Part shown: positions 26,783-39,639 of the stretch, piece after piece | Position numbering within the stretch: the first letter of the stretch is position 1 | Layout: every line of letters starts with the position of its first letter | Program-made: the position numbers and the translations under genes | The notes under the pieces: generated by a model | Told to the model about the DNA's origin: nothing | Seen by the model: only the letters and a program-made list of their open reading frames with translations | Database searches by the model: none | Source: Tamarix chinensis | Taxonomy: Eukaryota; Streptophyta; Magnoliopsida; Caryophyllales; Tamaricaceae | NCBI GenBank assembly: GCA_030549775.1 | Contig: CM060177.1 | Span: forward strand, 33,386,514-33,450,513 | Reading direction: 5' to 3' | Length of the DNA: 64,000 nt

Positions 26783-27309
26783 TGTATCTCTATTATTTTT
26801 TCCCTTATTAACACACCTAATAACCTTTTGTACCATTGGGGATTTGATATATTAAAAGTGGGAGCAAGTGACATGAGTTTAGAAAGGCTTTGAAGCACTT
26901 TCAAGGCGATTTAATTAAGTTTTAGACTAATTTTACCATAAATATATATGTTAGAGTTTCATAACCTAAAACTGATTTATTTTTCACTTAAAAATATGAT
27001 TCTTGACCTATAATACACTAGGCAATTTAATTACTAAGTGAGGAGACAAGTGGTATGAGTTTAGAGAGGGTTTTAAGCATTTTAGAGGTGAAATTCTTCA
27101 TGACATGGATTGAATTCTACAACAAGAATTTTAGGTCTAATTTGTCATATTTTTATGTTAATTTTCTTTTACATGATATGTAGGCTGAAGTTAGGCATAA
27201 GTTAGTGCAAAATCTCAGAGATATATTTGGGTAGTTTAGGGTTGAGTTTGAGGTCATTTGGAGATAAAAAATAACTATCTAATTTGTAGTGCTTAACGAC
27301 ACATTATCA
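26783..27309 (+). repeat. 3' LTR of the Athila-like element, right part
   Basis: The match to the 5' LTR resumes with TGTATCTCTATT and continues to ACACATTATCA. It is followed by the target duplication ATGAT (27310-27314). The first five bases TGTAT match TATAT at 16934-16938 except for one base and are the likely target duplication of copy D. Confidence 0.87.
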
Positions 27310-27314
27310 ATGAT

Positions 27315-29654
27315 ATTAAACTGACTTAATACAAACAATCTCCTCCTTAATTCTCTTCAAGTCCTTGTCCGTCCAAGGTTTTATGTCAAAATCATAATAA
27401 AATCCTTATTTATCTACGGTCAGACTATCACGTCGGCATTTGGAAATATCTTATGAAAAACAACCATTTCCATAACACAATTTTTTTTTTCATATAATTG
27501 ATGTAATAAGAATTAGCTATTATAAGTCTTACTATAATGTCAACAATCATTTCACCAACCTTCTCAAGTTAGTTTAGAATATTTACACAACTCATGGCAG
27601 AGCATGTGAATAATTTTCTTCTTGGTAATTTTACTTCTGCCTCTTAGTTGACTTGTATAATGACATGTTAATCTAATCTTCCCAATCTAATTTTTTTGTT
27701 TGCATTGGCAAGACGCATAAAGGAGTTATGGTTTGATTCCATAACCATAGAGCATGATTGTGAGGAAGATTTCCATAGCGAAGCTTAGGAAGTTGTTTTA
27801 GTGGAAAGACTTAGTGAGAATATGCATGACTTGTGACAATGCATATGCTCCAATTATTTTATATCATTTGCATACTCTTTTCTTTTAGGATGCCCAGCTA
27901 GTATTGTAGAGAACAACTCACACACTAATATTTTCCCTTTATTTTAAAATGTCATAGTCAACATTTTTAGACTATTCTTAATAGACTAGATATATTTTAC
28001 TACATAAAAAACCATTGCTATATATTTATATTTGTTTAATGTACAAAACTTATATTTATATATCTAGTATCTACTTTTCTTTGTTATGTCTAATTGTTTA
28101 TATGAAACTTTGTTAACCTAAAATGTATATAAAATTATTGAAATAAAATAAAATAGTCTAAGGAATCAAATAAGATAATTTCCACCCTAATAGTTTGGTT
28201 GAATAAGACAATATTATAAATAAAAAAACATCCTAGTTGTTTAAACTTAAATTAGATAATAGTATAAAAATTACTCCAATAGATTCAACTCAAATAGGGC
28301 AATAATAATTCCTCCATTGATATTAATCAAATAGAGAAATTCAAATATGCAACCCTTTTAATCCTAACAGTGCGCGTGAAAATAATAGGGCATTATTTTA
28401 TCGTCCTCATAAGAAAATGGGGCAATATTTTCATTTACTAGCACAATTAAAATTGCCCTAATTACTAATGAATGTTTGTAGTGAGTTCGTTAGTTTTGGA
28501 AGCTAATACCAACAAATTTGTAATAAATATATCTTAAAAAAATTGTAATTAACAAAGATGAAATTATTGATGGGGAAGATTTAAATATTTAGAGAGAAAT
28601 AAGAAAAATGAAATATATATTGTACAAAATTTTGAAATTGACTGATAAGAAAGACAATTTCTATTATGTAGTAAGGTGCATCTAGAGTGTATAATAGTAA
28701 TATTTTTAAAAATAAAAATACTATGTGTCACATTTGTAGTTTTTTTTTCTTTTTAATATTTTTAAGTTGGTGTTTTTAGCTTAATATTTTTTTATTCTTT
28801 GGATTTATATTTATATAAATTTTTGTTAATAGTTTTTCTTTTTGTGAGTTGATAATTATTTAAGGTTTGGTTGATATTTTTCATTCTTTTGTTTTTATAT
28901 CTATTCAAGCTTTGTTTATTGTTTTCATCTAGATGGGTTCATATTTATTTTATTTTAAGTTGATATTTTAATATTATAAATACTATAATAAGGATATTTA
29001 TGTTAATAACAAGAAATATAATAATTTTTCAAATTAAAATTATTAGTATCATAAATAAATAATATCATTATATTTATATATAGCTATTATAATTTAAAAT
29101 AAAAATAATAAAAATATTATTACAATAATGATATTTTTTACTATTTCACTTATCGGACCAAAAGGTAAAACACGACAATAATCCAATTTAATTCGTCATA
29201 AAGTAGAGATTAGGATTCTTTTCTCTTTAGTAGTATTGTTAAGGAACTTTAAGCACTAGTGCCGACAAAGAAAGATGCTATTCACCTTGACAATCAAACG
29301 TACGACGCATAAAGTACATGACAAAGTGCACCTTTTTCCAAAAATTAGAATAGACGATAAGTACAATAACAAAATTAATTCCACGTCTGTTTCGAACCTT
29401 TTTTTTTTAATAAAAAAAAGTATCAGATTTCCTATGAATCATAGATTAAGAATATCTTTTAGGTCAGTTGCGAATCATCTCTTTTTTATTTAAATAGTAT
29501 ACACACAAGGGTTTAATGGTACGATAAATTTGTTGTCGGAGAGCTTGGATGTGTTTTTATTCTTTCCATATTTTACTTTTTTCGGCGTAAAAAATAATCA
29601 ATTAATGGTGCTTAATGATAATTCTCAAGGTGAATTTACATTTTATAGTGTTTT

Positions 29655-29693
<39 letters not shown>

Positions 29694-31048
29694 TCATGGA
29701 AAAAAGTTAGAACAAGGAAATTATCTCATCAAAAGCAACAACAAACATACAATCCTTTATAAAAAAAATACAATAAATCATAATATAAATATATAGTTAT
29801 TATATTCATATTTAAAGTACTTTTACAACATTATTATTATTTTTTTATAATTTTTATAAATATATATTTTTTAAGATATTAATTGTTAAAATTTCTTTTT
29901 ATATAAATTGTATTATACGCGTTACAAGTTGTACTCATTTGTTCGTCACTTCTTGCACTAGCGTATGTGATTATTTACCTCGTGGTCTATCCTGCTCGTA
30001 TATTTACCTCCTCCCACTGATGTATACCATTATTTTCCTACTTCTGGTTCCATACCAGCAGTTGAGGCGTGTCTTTCTTGAACTCGGTACCTATCTTTCC
30101 TTGCCTCGGCATCTATTGTCCCTTGCAACCTCTTATGACACAATTACATCGGGTGCTTCTGGGAACATGATATTGGTATAATATATGGTTCCAACTACTT
30201 AGGTTCTTTTGTATCATGTCCCAGGTTCGAATTATAATCCTTTGATATATATCCTAGACGTGAAAGGACACGCGAGACTTTTGAAATAAAATAATTGCTG
30301 TAATTCAGATATCTGTATTATGGAAGTTTGATTTTTACTGATAACTAAAGTTATTAGTTTGGAGATCGACTCCTTAAGAGTACCTACGGTTATAGAAATA
30401 TATTTTATTTTCTATACTATTGAAGTATATATTGGAATTTACATTTATCATAACAATTATATTCAATTTTGAGGTGACGTTGATACGGAGTCCTTTTGGC
30501 AATCCAAAAGTAATATATACTCTCAAATGATTGAAGTAACTAAATAAAAGTATTTGTGTTTAGCTCGGGATGAAAAACTAAATGCCTGAAGAAACACAAA
30601 AAGAGATCATTCAAGGAAACCTTCGACCATACTGCTAGTTCATAGAGCGGGGTCATAAGGAGATCTTTTGTGCTGGAAGCTGTCGTTAAAATTTAGTTGG
30701 TATGAAATTGAGTTGAGTTAGCCAGATCAAGGAGTTTAGGAAAGAAACTCCGTGCTTAAAACAAAAAAGAAACAATAAAAGACAAGGAAAGGAAGTCCAT
30801 GAATTAAAGTATCGTGCGGCTTTGATTTCATAATAAATTACAGCAATAACTAATCCTTCCTTTTGTGAATGTAGGCGCGATCAGCCTTTGCAGGGTTTTA
30901 CTAGTCTTGATATTGTTGGGCAGTTTAGCACTAATTCTTAGCCTCTTCCTCAAGTCTTGATATCGTGCCAAAAGCCAATTACAAGTTTACCGAGGAGCAA
31001 ATATAAATACTTGCAGAAACGCCGTTATCCTTAACAAATTATTATCAC
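27315..31048. other. Intergenic AT-rich region; no gene seen
   Basis: About 3.7 kb between the Athila-like element and the NHL gene. No frame has a recognisable product; the open frames at 29275-30181 are short and AT-driven. A (TA)n run is at 29657-29691. The last 150 bases before 31049 are the presumed promoter and 5' leader of the NHL gene; I could not assign a TATA box with confidence. Confidence 0.5.
29657..29691. repeat. (TA)n microsatellite
   Basis: About 17 uninterrupted TA dinucleotides. Confidence 0.95.
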
Positions 31049-31675
31049 ATGTATCTCCTCCTTGCTCCATTGGTTATCTATCTCGGTTTCCGCGACAGTC
31101 GGATGTCTCATTTCAAAACATTCTGGCTTTATGTTCTCCAATTTATTTTCCTACTAGGCCTCCTTTTCCTCCTTCTATGGATAGGTTTGCGTCCGAGGAA
31201 ACCAGTGTATACATTGGCTGAATTTCAGGCTCCTGCGTCAGACACCTGCACCACCTCCGAGAGTGCCGAATGCAATGGAAATTGCACTATCTTGTTAGCA
31301 TTTGGGATTGACAACAGAAACAAAGCCTACAATCAATATTATCACGACATTTCAGTTACATTTCAGTATGCCAATGCCACGGTAGGAATTAGTACAATAA
31401 CTATGCCAGAGATACGTGGGAAACCGAAGAGTCAGACCACTGTGGTGTACCATATGAAAATTGATGAACATAATTGGCGACCCTTTCTTAAGAATATAAA
31501 AGAAAAGACTGAGCACGCAGAGATAACCGTTATCTTGAAGACAGGGTATACGCATAAGGCGTTGGGTCACGCAGAGAATCATCCTAATAAAATGTTGAAC
31601 GGTACGTTCAAGATCGTCCCATATGGGAAGTTATTAGTTAAGGAGAAGAAGACGGTGAAGATTCAGTATGTTTAG
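31049..31675 (+). CDS. NDR1/HIN1-like (NHL) LEA_2 membrane protein
   Basis: This intronless frame encodes 208 residues, the usual size for NHL proteins. A hydrophobic segment at about residues 25-46 (LYVLQFIFLLGLLFLLLWIG) is followed by LRPRKPVYTL and a LEA_2-type beta domain to the C-terminus. NRNKAYNQYYHDI at about 92-104 corresponds to the NPNKxxGIYYD region of the family. Potential N-glycosylation sites (NCT, NAT, NGT) fit an extracytoplasmic domain. The family anchors in the plasma membrane and several members act in defence or stress responses; the function of this one is unknown. Met19 (31103) gives the shorter N-terminus common in the family and could be the true start. It is convergent with the CSLD gene. 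Confidence 0.85.
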   Translation: MYLLLAPLVIYLGFRDSRMSHFKTFWLYVLQFIFLLGLLFLLLWIGLRPRKPVYTLAEFQAPASDTCTTSESAECNGNCTILLAFGIDNRNKAYNQYYHDISVTFQYANATVGISTITMPEIRGKPKSQTTVVYHMKIDEHNWRPFLKNIKEKTEHAEITVILKTGYTHKALGHAENHPNKMLNGTFKIVPYGKLLVKEKKTVKIQYV

Positions 31676-32010
31676 AGACTCAGGTCTTCGATCAAGTCAT
31701 CCGACAAACCATACTGTACGAACTTACGGCATAGCCATAGGTTGCATAAATTTTCCGTCATTCTTGTACATGGCGAAATTATCTTCTTCATTCATCTGCG
31801 CTTTCTCCTAAGCAAATATTATGATCCTCGTCAGATGCATGTATCGATCAGGATCCATTCAAAATTTGATATTGTATTCATGTTACTAGACTAATACAGG
31901 TCTTTCAGTCTGTTTTCTCTCTTGCACACCTAGCTTCACTTACATTACATCCAATGATATGTCATCCGAAATGCCGCCAAAAAATAAAAAATCATCGTAC
32001 ATTTCGAATC
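31676..32010. other. Convergent 3' spacer between NHL and CSLD
   Basis: 335 bases between the two stop codons must hold both 3' untranslated regions and polyadenylation sites, so the transcripts may overlap. I see no other feature. Confidence 0.6.
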
Positions 32011-35000
32011 TCATGGGAATTGGAAATTCCCCGCACCTCCTCCGCCAGTTCCTACAGCTGGATTAATGGCAATGTAAAGCAAGGAGATGGTGATGGCAAT
32101 CAGACCTGACCATACGAACACGATGGTGGGCGTCTTCCCTCTCCTGCCCATTAGCCCTTTAGCAAATGGGTACAGGTGACAAAGAACCCAAAAGCTAAAG
32201 AAGGCACCCCCAATGAACTTGCTCCACTGAGGCACAGAACTGTAAACTGTCTTGGCAAAAGCGTAGCAAACTGCAATGATATTCACCATCGCTATCACGA
32301 TCGGGGGAATCATTAGAGAAGTCCACTTCACTAGGTGTAATTCTGCGAACATGTCGTCGTCGTCATCCCCTGCTGATTTCGATGTCAATGTGAAGGATAT
32401 TTCTACCCCAGCAATAACCTTTAGAAGCCCCTGTATAACAGCTGCAAAGTGCGAGCTGGTGCCTGAAATTAGCCAAAATTGTTCATTCCTCCACCATTCT
32501 TCTAACCCAATCTCTGACCACTTGACCTCCAAGATGGCCAAAAATACAAGACATAACGTCATGATGAGGAGGTAGACAAGGAATGCGACGCTGAGAGTCT
32601 GCACGATGAATTGACCTGAGTAGAGGGAGAGGGCAGGGAGGAAACAGTACATGATGAGGAACAGAGAGGTGAACGGGTAAATGCCAACGTTAAGATATGC
32701 AAGGCGCTGTAAGAGCTTGAGCCTTCGGGAGGCAAGCAAGGCATTGTTCCTTGAGAAGAAGATTTCCACCGAGCCAGTAGCCCATCTGAGCACTTGGTGG
32801 AGACGATCTGTAAGGTTAATGGGAGCTGACCCGTGAAAAGCATCACGCTTCGTGATGCAGTAGACTGAGCGCCACCCACGGTTGTGCATTCGGTAGCCAG
32901 TGACCACATCTTCCGTCACCGAACCGTAAATCCATCCCACACGGTCACCCCACTCTGTCTTATCCTCATACCTGTTTGTAAGAAAATCGTTTTATAGATA
33001 TCAGGTAAGAAAATTCAGGCTTGTAGAATGTCGAGATCAGTATATATATATATATATATATATATACGCCAGGAGTAGAAGTAGTAGATCCTCCCAAAAC
33101 ACCAGAAGGGGCTTACCAGCAAGAGATGACGGATACAGCTTCAGCGACGGTTGCAGAATCAAGAGGTTCCCTCGGGACTCTCAACGCACCTGGAGGCCGT
33201 CCATATTTCACTGCAGGATGATCTGCTATAGGACGACCTTGGTATTCAGCTATTGGTATGGACTCGGATAGCATGGTAGAGTTCCCAAACCTCTTAGGCA
33301 ACAAATTTACATCAAGGCCAGGATCAAAATCTGTGGACTTCAAATCTTCTATCTCAGCATCCGTCCCTTTCTTCTCTGTCATCCTCTCAGGATTCGGTGG
33401 TTCAAATCCGTACAACGCAAACCTTCTAAACATGCACCCGGTGCCCACATAAACCGGACCCTGTAGTTTTATATTTCATGCACCGATTTCGGTCACAGAA
33501 GTGGAAGTGGAAGTTTCATTTCCCTTAGACGGAAGAAAAAGACCCCAAAGATATAAAAAAAAAAAAGAAAGGAATGAAAAGAATAGAGGTCGACCTGGAT
33601 GCCATCAAGTGCACGCATATTTCCATCAAAGAAGACAGTATTACGGTTAGCATATCGATCGGACGGATCAATGCCTTCAAATCTTTGAGGAAATTGAATG
33701 TAGCAAATATCTTCACCGCCTCTGTCCAGCATAAAACACATGCCTTCACGAATAGCCATGGGGTAGTAAATGTAGTGATCACAGTCCAGGTTGAGTATGA
33801 AGGGACCGTTGGATAGGATAGCTGATGCTCGTACCAGAGCGTTCATAGCTCCGGCTTTTTTGTTGTGATCGTAGCCTGCCCTCTTCTCTCGTGATACATA
33901 CACAAACATTGGCAGTCGTACGTCCACGTCTGAGAAATCCATGATCTTGTCATCTGGTTCTCCAATCACTGGGTCGCACGGTGCTGGCTTCAACATAACC
34001 TGTACATCATAGGGTAAATTTGCAGATATGATAAAAAAATTCGTGGGATTTATAACTTTAGTGGCGCACTAACTGTGGTACTGGTGTTTAATTATTATGT
34101 TTGTCCAATATGTTCACTCAAGGTGTCTCCATGCACATATATGATATATGTACCTGAAGAATGCCAGCATGATCACCTTTGGAATGATCAGGACAAGGCA
34201 CAGCCCAAGTACCAGGCCATTGTGTACCATCTGCCATCCAAGTAGCTTTCTGCACTCGAATTGGCTCAGTGGGATCAGCGCCACTATCCCGTTTCTGCTT
34301 AATCATCTTCATCTCCTCTCTAGCATTAAATGCCTCGGACCTCCTCCTAATCGAATCAGGCAATCCATTAATCCTCACCTTAAACTCATCATACTCCCTC
34401 TTCATCTTCCTCCTATCTTTGACAAAGTCGCCCCTCAATTTATTCTTTGTCGGATCTCCCTTCAGTGAGAAGTAGTTCTCTGGATTTCTATGGTCTATGC
34501 CGTGCTTCCGACAAAATGGGACCCACAGCTCTGCGAAGCTACATGCCTCTGCCATGGCTTCAAAGGTGAGTAATGCGCCTCCATCATCTGATACGTAGCA
34601 TGCAATCTTCTCAACAGGATAATCAACAGCTAGAATTGAAAGGATTGTATTGGCAGTGACCAAGGGAGGCTCCTTCTCAGGATCTGCTGTTGACACAAAG
34701 ACGTCTACACCAGGGAGGTCAGACCGGCCTGTTGGATTTGAGGGTGATGGCATTTCGAACTTTTCTCGAAGGGATTCCAGGTCAGTGGAACGGTTGATTG
34801 GAAACAGCTTAGGGACTTGATCAAGTACCCAAGAGAATGCAAACCAAATCTCACAAATGATTGACATTAGCCATAACCATACTGCTTCTACGTTTGGATG
34901 TTGTACACGCCAAGTTAAGAATAGTATTAGTGCTACGAATCGAACGAAAACGAGGAGCCTGCACATACATTGATCAAACTAATTATGTGCTACTAAGAAG

Positions 35001-36294
35001 CGCACACACAAAAAAGGAAAGAAAAAAAAAGAGAGTACGGAATTGCTTGGTCACCTATAGGGGCTGATGATCCCATTTGGAATAGGCTGAACTCTACTAA
35101 GAGGCTTCCAAGGTCGGTCTGTAGCATCAAGCATACCTCCGCTCATTCCAACCATCACCGTCACTGCCAAAAATGTCATCCTGAGGCCAATAAGCAGTAC
35201 CATGACCATAAGTACCCCTGGTCTCAAACAACCACTTATTATGGTCGAAATCTCCTGTTTGATTATGCTTCATCATTTGGCGATCCCCATTACGTTTGCC
35301 GCTAGGTGCTGGCAAGGGTAGCGTTCCTTTGGAGAAGTCACAGGGATCGTCATCATAATCTTCCATCCTGTAGACTTCCTTGCATCCTGGACATAAGCCA
35401 GTCCCTTTTGACGCATCTATGAAGCAATCATCACATATCCTAAACCTGGAACGAAAATACAGATAATAAAGTGCTTAACTTTTACAATTATGCCTACAGG
35501 GCATATATATATTCCTTTGTTTAAAAGGATTTTTTGGCAGACGAAACCTTTCTAAAAATATCACCAATTGAGTGTTTGAACCATTTTTTTTAAGCTAATT
35601 TTCAAAATGCATGTTAGAATGACATTTTGTTTTTATTTCAATGCTTAATTTCATAGTGTATTTTTACGTCAAGATATGACACAACCAGGCTGATAAGTGA
35701 TGACATGACACATCACATCAAGATTGATTGAGAAGCCCTTTGGGTCTTTAACAGCATAGATGTCTCTCTTTCAGTGGCGTTGCATGGGATTACAAAATTA
35801 GTAGCTATATATAATGATATTCCTAGCTACCTGCATTCACAAGGGGTCACATCATTTCCTCTACCATCTTGCATAACCTTTCCATCACAAGCAGGCATTT
35901 GACATGAAGATCCATATGAAGCAGACCTCTGGGAATGATTGGTTTCATGATCAGTCATCTTATCCATAAGATGAGCACGTGTGACGCTATTGAATCCTCC
36001 CGTAAACAGAGAATTCGACACATACTCCCCTTCGGCCCTTGTAGCGATGGTAGCATCCATCGGTTGGTTATCAGGTGTCGGAGGAATATGAACGCTGTAA
36101 TTTGTATAATCCCCGGAGAAGTCACCTGACATATCCAAGTCTTCTTTTGAAAGACTCACATACCTTCCGCTCGAAGTTCTCCTCGCAAACTTAACCTTTG
36201 GCCCGCTTGAATTTCGAGTGCTTTGAGAGCCTCCGCTCCCGGAGCTCCCTTGGTTTCGTATTGCTTTCTTTTGTGGTTGATCAGAAGATGCCAT
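32011..36294 (-). CDS. CSLD: Cellulose synthase-like D (CSLD1/CSLD4-type), six exons, +1 frameshift in exon 2
   Basis: CSLD enzymes are processive family-2 glycosyltransferases that make beta-glucan or mannan in tip-growing or dividing cells. Exons on the minus strand are 36294-35831, 35445-35055, 34958-34154, 33999-33595, 33460-33117 and 32971-32011, all GT/AG; total 3370 nt, about 1122 residues. The start is the second of two adjacent ATGs. It has the CSLD N-terminus ([22 protein letters not shown]), a RING-like zinc finger (CxxxxC to CPGC) across exons 1-2, two membrane segments, YVSDDGG (first Asp, about 410), LDCDHY (DxD, about 626), [12 protein letters not shown] and QVLRW (about 820-865), and about six C-terminal membrane segments ending FQFP. 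Similarity is closest, by recall, to the pollen/root-hair CSLD1/4 group. One extra nucleotide near 35130-35150 puts a TGA in frame at 35127; either a sequence error or a disabling mutation. Confidence 0.9.
35127..35155 (-). other. Frameshift in CSLD exon 2
   Basis: The entry frame reads ..[11 protein letters not shown] and stops at 35127-35129. The frame required by the exon 2/3 junction reads [18 protein letters not shown] from about 35146. The two differ by +1 (one extra or two missing bases). The rest of the exon and all others stay in frame. Confidence 0.8.
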
Positions 36295-37624
36295 CATATT
36301 GTATGAGTAAGTTACCAAAGCAAAAAGAGAACATGAAAAGAAATTGTGGGGCAGTCTTTCTACACCGATTGGTACCCTTTTTTTTTTTTTCTTTCCTGTT
36401 AATTGGTACGTAGTCTCATTTATTTTTGCCTTAAAAGATTGAACGTCATGATAAATACAGAATGAAATGCATGGCTGGATGAAGGTATCATGGAGTTGAA
36501 CCCGTCAGGGGGAACCTCCATGATCTATGAAGACGAATGACCACAGTTTTATGGTAACCAAAATGGTTGGTAATTAATTAAATAGGGTTCAGCAAGATGC
36601 ATTATTGCAGAGGAGGGGATGGTAAAAATAAAAAGGTCAAAACAGAACTAATTGTTAGGAATGTTGGAACTGGAAAAGATAGCAACTGAAATATATATAT
36701 TGCATTGTTGGTATTTTCCTTATTATTATTATTATTATTATTGTTATTATTATTATTTATATCTTTTCATGTTCTTTTCTGCTCCGCCCGAGATGTATCC
36801 CAAGGAAACGCTAGATTCAGGTGGAAGGCCTGATATTTACACACCGACTTCATGACAATTGTAATCTTTATGGCCATAGAGTTGTCGAACATAATACCAC
36901 CAGCTAATGTAACTGTTTTTCTCATTCCACTTAGATTGGCTTTCATTTTACAAACTAAATATAGCAAACTCCAGATTTTGTAAAACATATACGAAATTCT
37001 TATTCTCCTGATCTTCCTCTCCTCCTAGATTCTCCTCTTCCTACTTCTCTCTCCCTCCCTACCAAATGGAAGCCATCCTATTATTATATCTCATCCAACT
37101 TTGTTTCTTGATCGAGAGAAAAAGGAAATGGTTATTCTCTCTTCCCTTTCATCTCTCCTTCATCATTTAAATAGAATTGAGTTTGAGGTCCTGAATTGAA
37201 AGAGAATATGAAATATTTTTTGCAGGATATATAGCTGGTTCGTCTTCTCTGTGTACTACTCTTTGTTTCTCTAAAATATTGTGTTTGATTTTTATTGATA
37301 CTTGGTGCAGGAATAAGTTTCTAATTGGACTTTCGTTCTCCGGCTTGCATGTTCTTCAGTTTGGTTTATGACATAAAAGCGAAGAATAAAATGATTGTAA
37401 TTACTCCTTATATTACAACTAATCTTTCAAAATTTATTTTGAAACCTTGTCTTAAGAACATTTTTGAATATTATATATTATTAGTGTTACATCTCTAATT
37501 TTCACAACTTAAAAGTTTTGTTTAAAGACACCGTAGAAGAATTTTGAAAATAAAATCGGGGCATGTAAATGTTACATCTAACATGTGAGAAGATTTATCA
37601 TCACCTAACTCATACTCTTTGTGA
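36295..37624. other. Upstream region of CSLD; no gene seen
   Basis: The 1.3 kb between the CSLD start and the outer CACTA holds the presumed CSLD promoter (reading leftward). An A/T run lies at 36369-36381, a hairpin CATGGAG/CTCCATG at 36490-36523, an (ATT)n run at about 36722-36757, and a CT-rich stretch at about 37010-37160. No coding frame was recognised. Confidence 0.5.
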
Positions 37625-37654
37625 GACCACTACCCCGGAAAGAGGTTTTATTTT

Positions 37655-38112
37655 ATAGTTTTAATAACGGTTTTCAACAATTATTGAATCGTCCGTTATT
37701 AGATCTTTAATAACGGTTCATAACTGTCATGAAAAATACACAAAAACCCGTGAATATGTGCGTAAACTTTATATTTAATAATGGTTTTTAAGTACAAACC
37801 GTTGTTAAAAATCAAGTTTTAATAACGGTTTCTCAGTAAACCGTTGTTAAAAATAAGGTTTCAATAACGGTTTATAAGAAAAAACCGTTGTTGAAAACCA
37901 GGTATTAATAACGGTTAATACAAAAACCGTTGTTAAAACATCATCGAATTACTATTTCGGTCATTGATTATGCGTTTATTAAACCCTCTAATACGTATTA
38001 AATGAGCATAAATATGAGATTAGAAGGAGTTTTAATAACGGTTCTATGAAAAACCGTTATTAAAATATAGGTTTTAATAACGGTTTTAATTATAACCATT
38101 ATTAAAACTATA
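37655..38112 (-). repeat. Left subterminal hairpin repeats of the outer CACTA
   Basis: About seven units of roughly 40 bases have the form TTTTAATAACGGTTT, a short spacer, then AAACCGTTRTTAAAA. Each unit is itself an inverted repeat. Subterminal repeats in En/Spm elements are the binding sites of the TNPA-type protein (family knowledge); this role is inferred here. Confidence 0.85.
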
Positions 38113-39639
38113 TGTTTTTTTTAGCATTTTTCTGTTTTGTTCCTGCCCACATATATAGTTGTATGTTCAAACAATTACCAAATCTACAATGTAAAACAAC
38201 ATCAATTCATACCAAATCTGCAATTACACCATAATTTCAATCAATCTATAATTGGTATGCATGTCTCAATACACCAACTATACTTAGGAATAAAAATTAG
38301 TAGGCATACCACAACTTGGTAGCTCTATACCCGAAAGTAAAGAGTTCAGAGATCTAGGCTAGAAGACCGAAAGATGTAGACGAAATACAAACCTGAAAAT
38401 GCATGTAGAATTTATAGATCGCTACCTAATACCAAATGAATGAGTGCATGTGCTTGGCCCATTGGTCTCTAACTTCATCAATTTCATCAACATTGTATTG
38501 CTGGCCTCATGCATAGTCATCGGTGAAAAACTAGAATGCCCATGTTTCAATTAATATACAGTTAGCCATTAGGTCAAAAATATATATGTCATGATTCATT
38601 AATAGAAAAATATGGAAAAGCAAACACACATGGCTTGGATCTATGTTGACCGATCTATTCTAGACTATAAGATCCATTGCTCTACATACATAGTATCCAC
38701 AATCATCGCCGTTTTGCTGTTGTGGACACTGTCAAATGAATTCAGTTAGCTCTCTAACTATTATATATTAAGTTGATTTAAAACAAAATACAAAATAATT
38801 GTCTTCCTACTTACCATGATAAGCTCATATTGAAGATTCTTTGGGTATGGGACACCATTCCCACCTCTCATTTGATATGCCGTCCGTAGTGCCCTAATAA
38901 ATAAAGTTGGATACATAATATTGTAAGTATATATACCTCAAATAATGAAAGTAGAATATATGTATAAATAAGCTAATGAAGTAAGAAGTGAAAAGTATAC
39001 TCACATGTCGATAAATTCCTTCCCACCATGACGAGCGACCTCAAAAGGCACGTCATAGGTTCGAAGGGAATCAAACACATAAACTTTATTAAGATCAGGT
39101 TGAACGGCGTACAAAACCCAATGTTTAGTTGCGATGTGAGGAATGAGATAGAACTTGTTGTGTCCCTCAATCAAAATGCGATCCGCTAAATAGTTTATGT
39201 GCCTACCCTCTGTTATTGTACTACTGTCAGCTATGTAGTATGGGCACACAAACACAATAGAGGACAGCATTCCCTCCAACGCAGCGTGACTAGCTACCAA
39301 CCTATATATGAACGACAATAATAATGCATATTTGATAATAACTAACACTACAAAATAATTGACTTTTTCCGATAGAAACTTAGTCACAAATACTTTTTTC
39401 TGTTGATAAAAGCAATTAATACCAACAGATAATTTTCTGTGAGCAATAATATAGTTTTTCCAACAGAAATTGTTTATCTGTTGGTATTAATATGTTGTGC
39501 CAACATATATTTTACCATCACTTATATCTATGGTTATTAGTAGCATTATACCAACAGAACTAATACCCACTTTTACATCTGTTGGTATTAGTGTTTATGA
39601 AATTCAACAATGATATTTGTTTTTATTTAATTTTAATAA

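Larger units (their letters stand above)
4263..27309 (+). mobile_element. Athila/Tat-like Ty3/gypsy LTR retrotransposon, decayed, with nested insertions
   Basis: The two LTRs begin TGATTAGT and end ACACATTATCA, and the element is flanked by the 5-bp direct repeat ATGAT at 4258-4262 and 27310-27314. The order is 5' LTR, tRNA-like primer-binding site, gag, protease, reverse transcriptase, RNase H, integrase, a 1.7-kb non-coding stretch, polypurine tract, 3' LTR. Integrase lies after RNase H, which defines Ty3/gypsy; the gag and FMDD-type reverse transcriptase resemble the plant Athila/Tat branch (family knowledge). The coding region is broken by many stops. The 3' LTR is split by a 9.8-kb insertion. 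In the first ~172 bases I count 16 differences between the LTRs, so the insertion is not recent. Confidence 0.9.

Noticed and set aside
32276..32575. 99-codon + strand frame opposite CSLD exon 6, and other frames opposite CSLD exons
   Set aside because: Antisense shadows of strongly conserved CSLD coding sequence.
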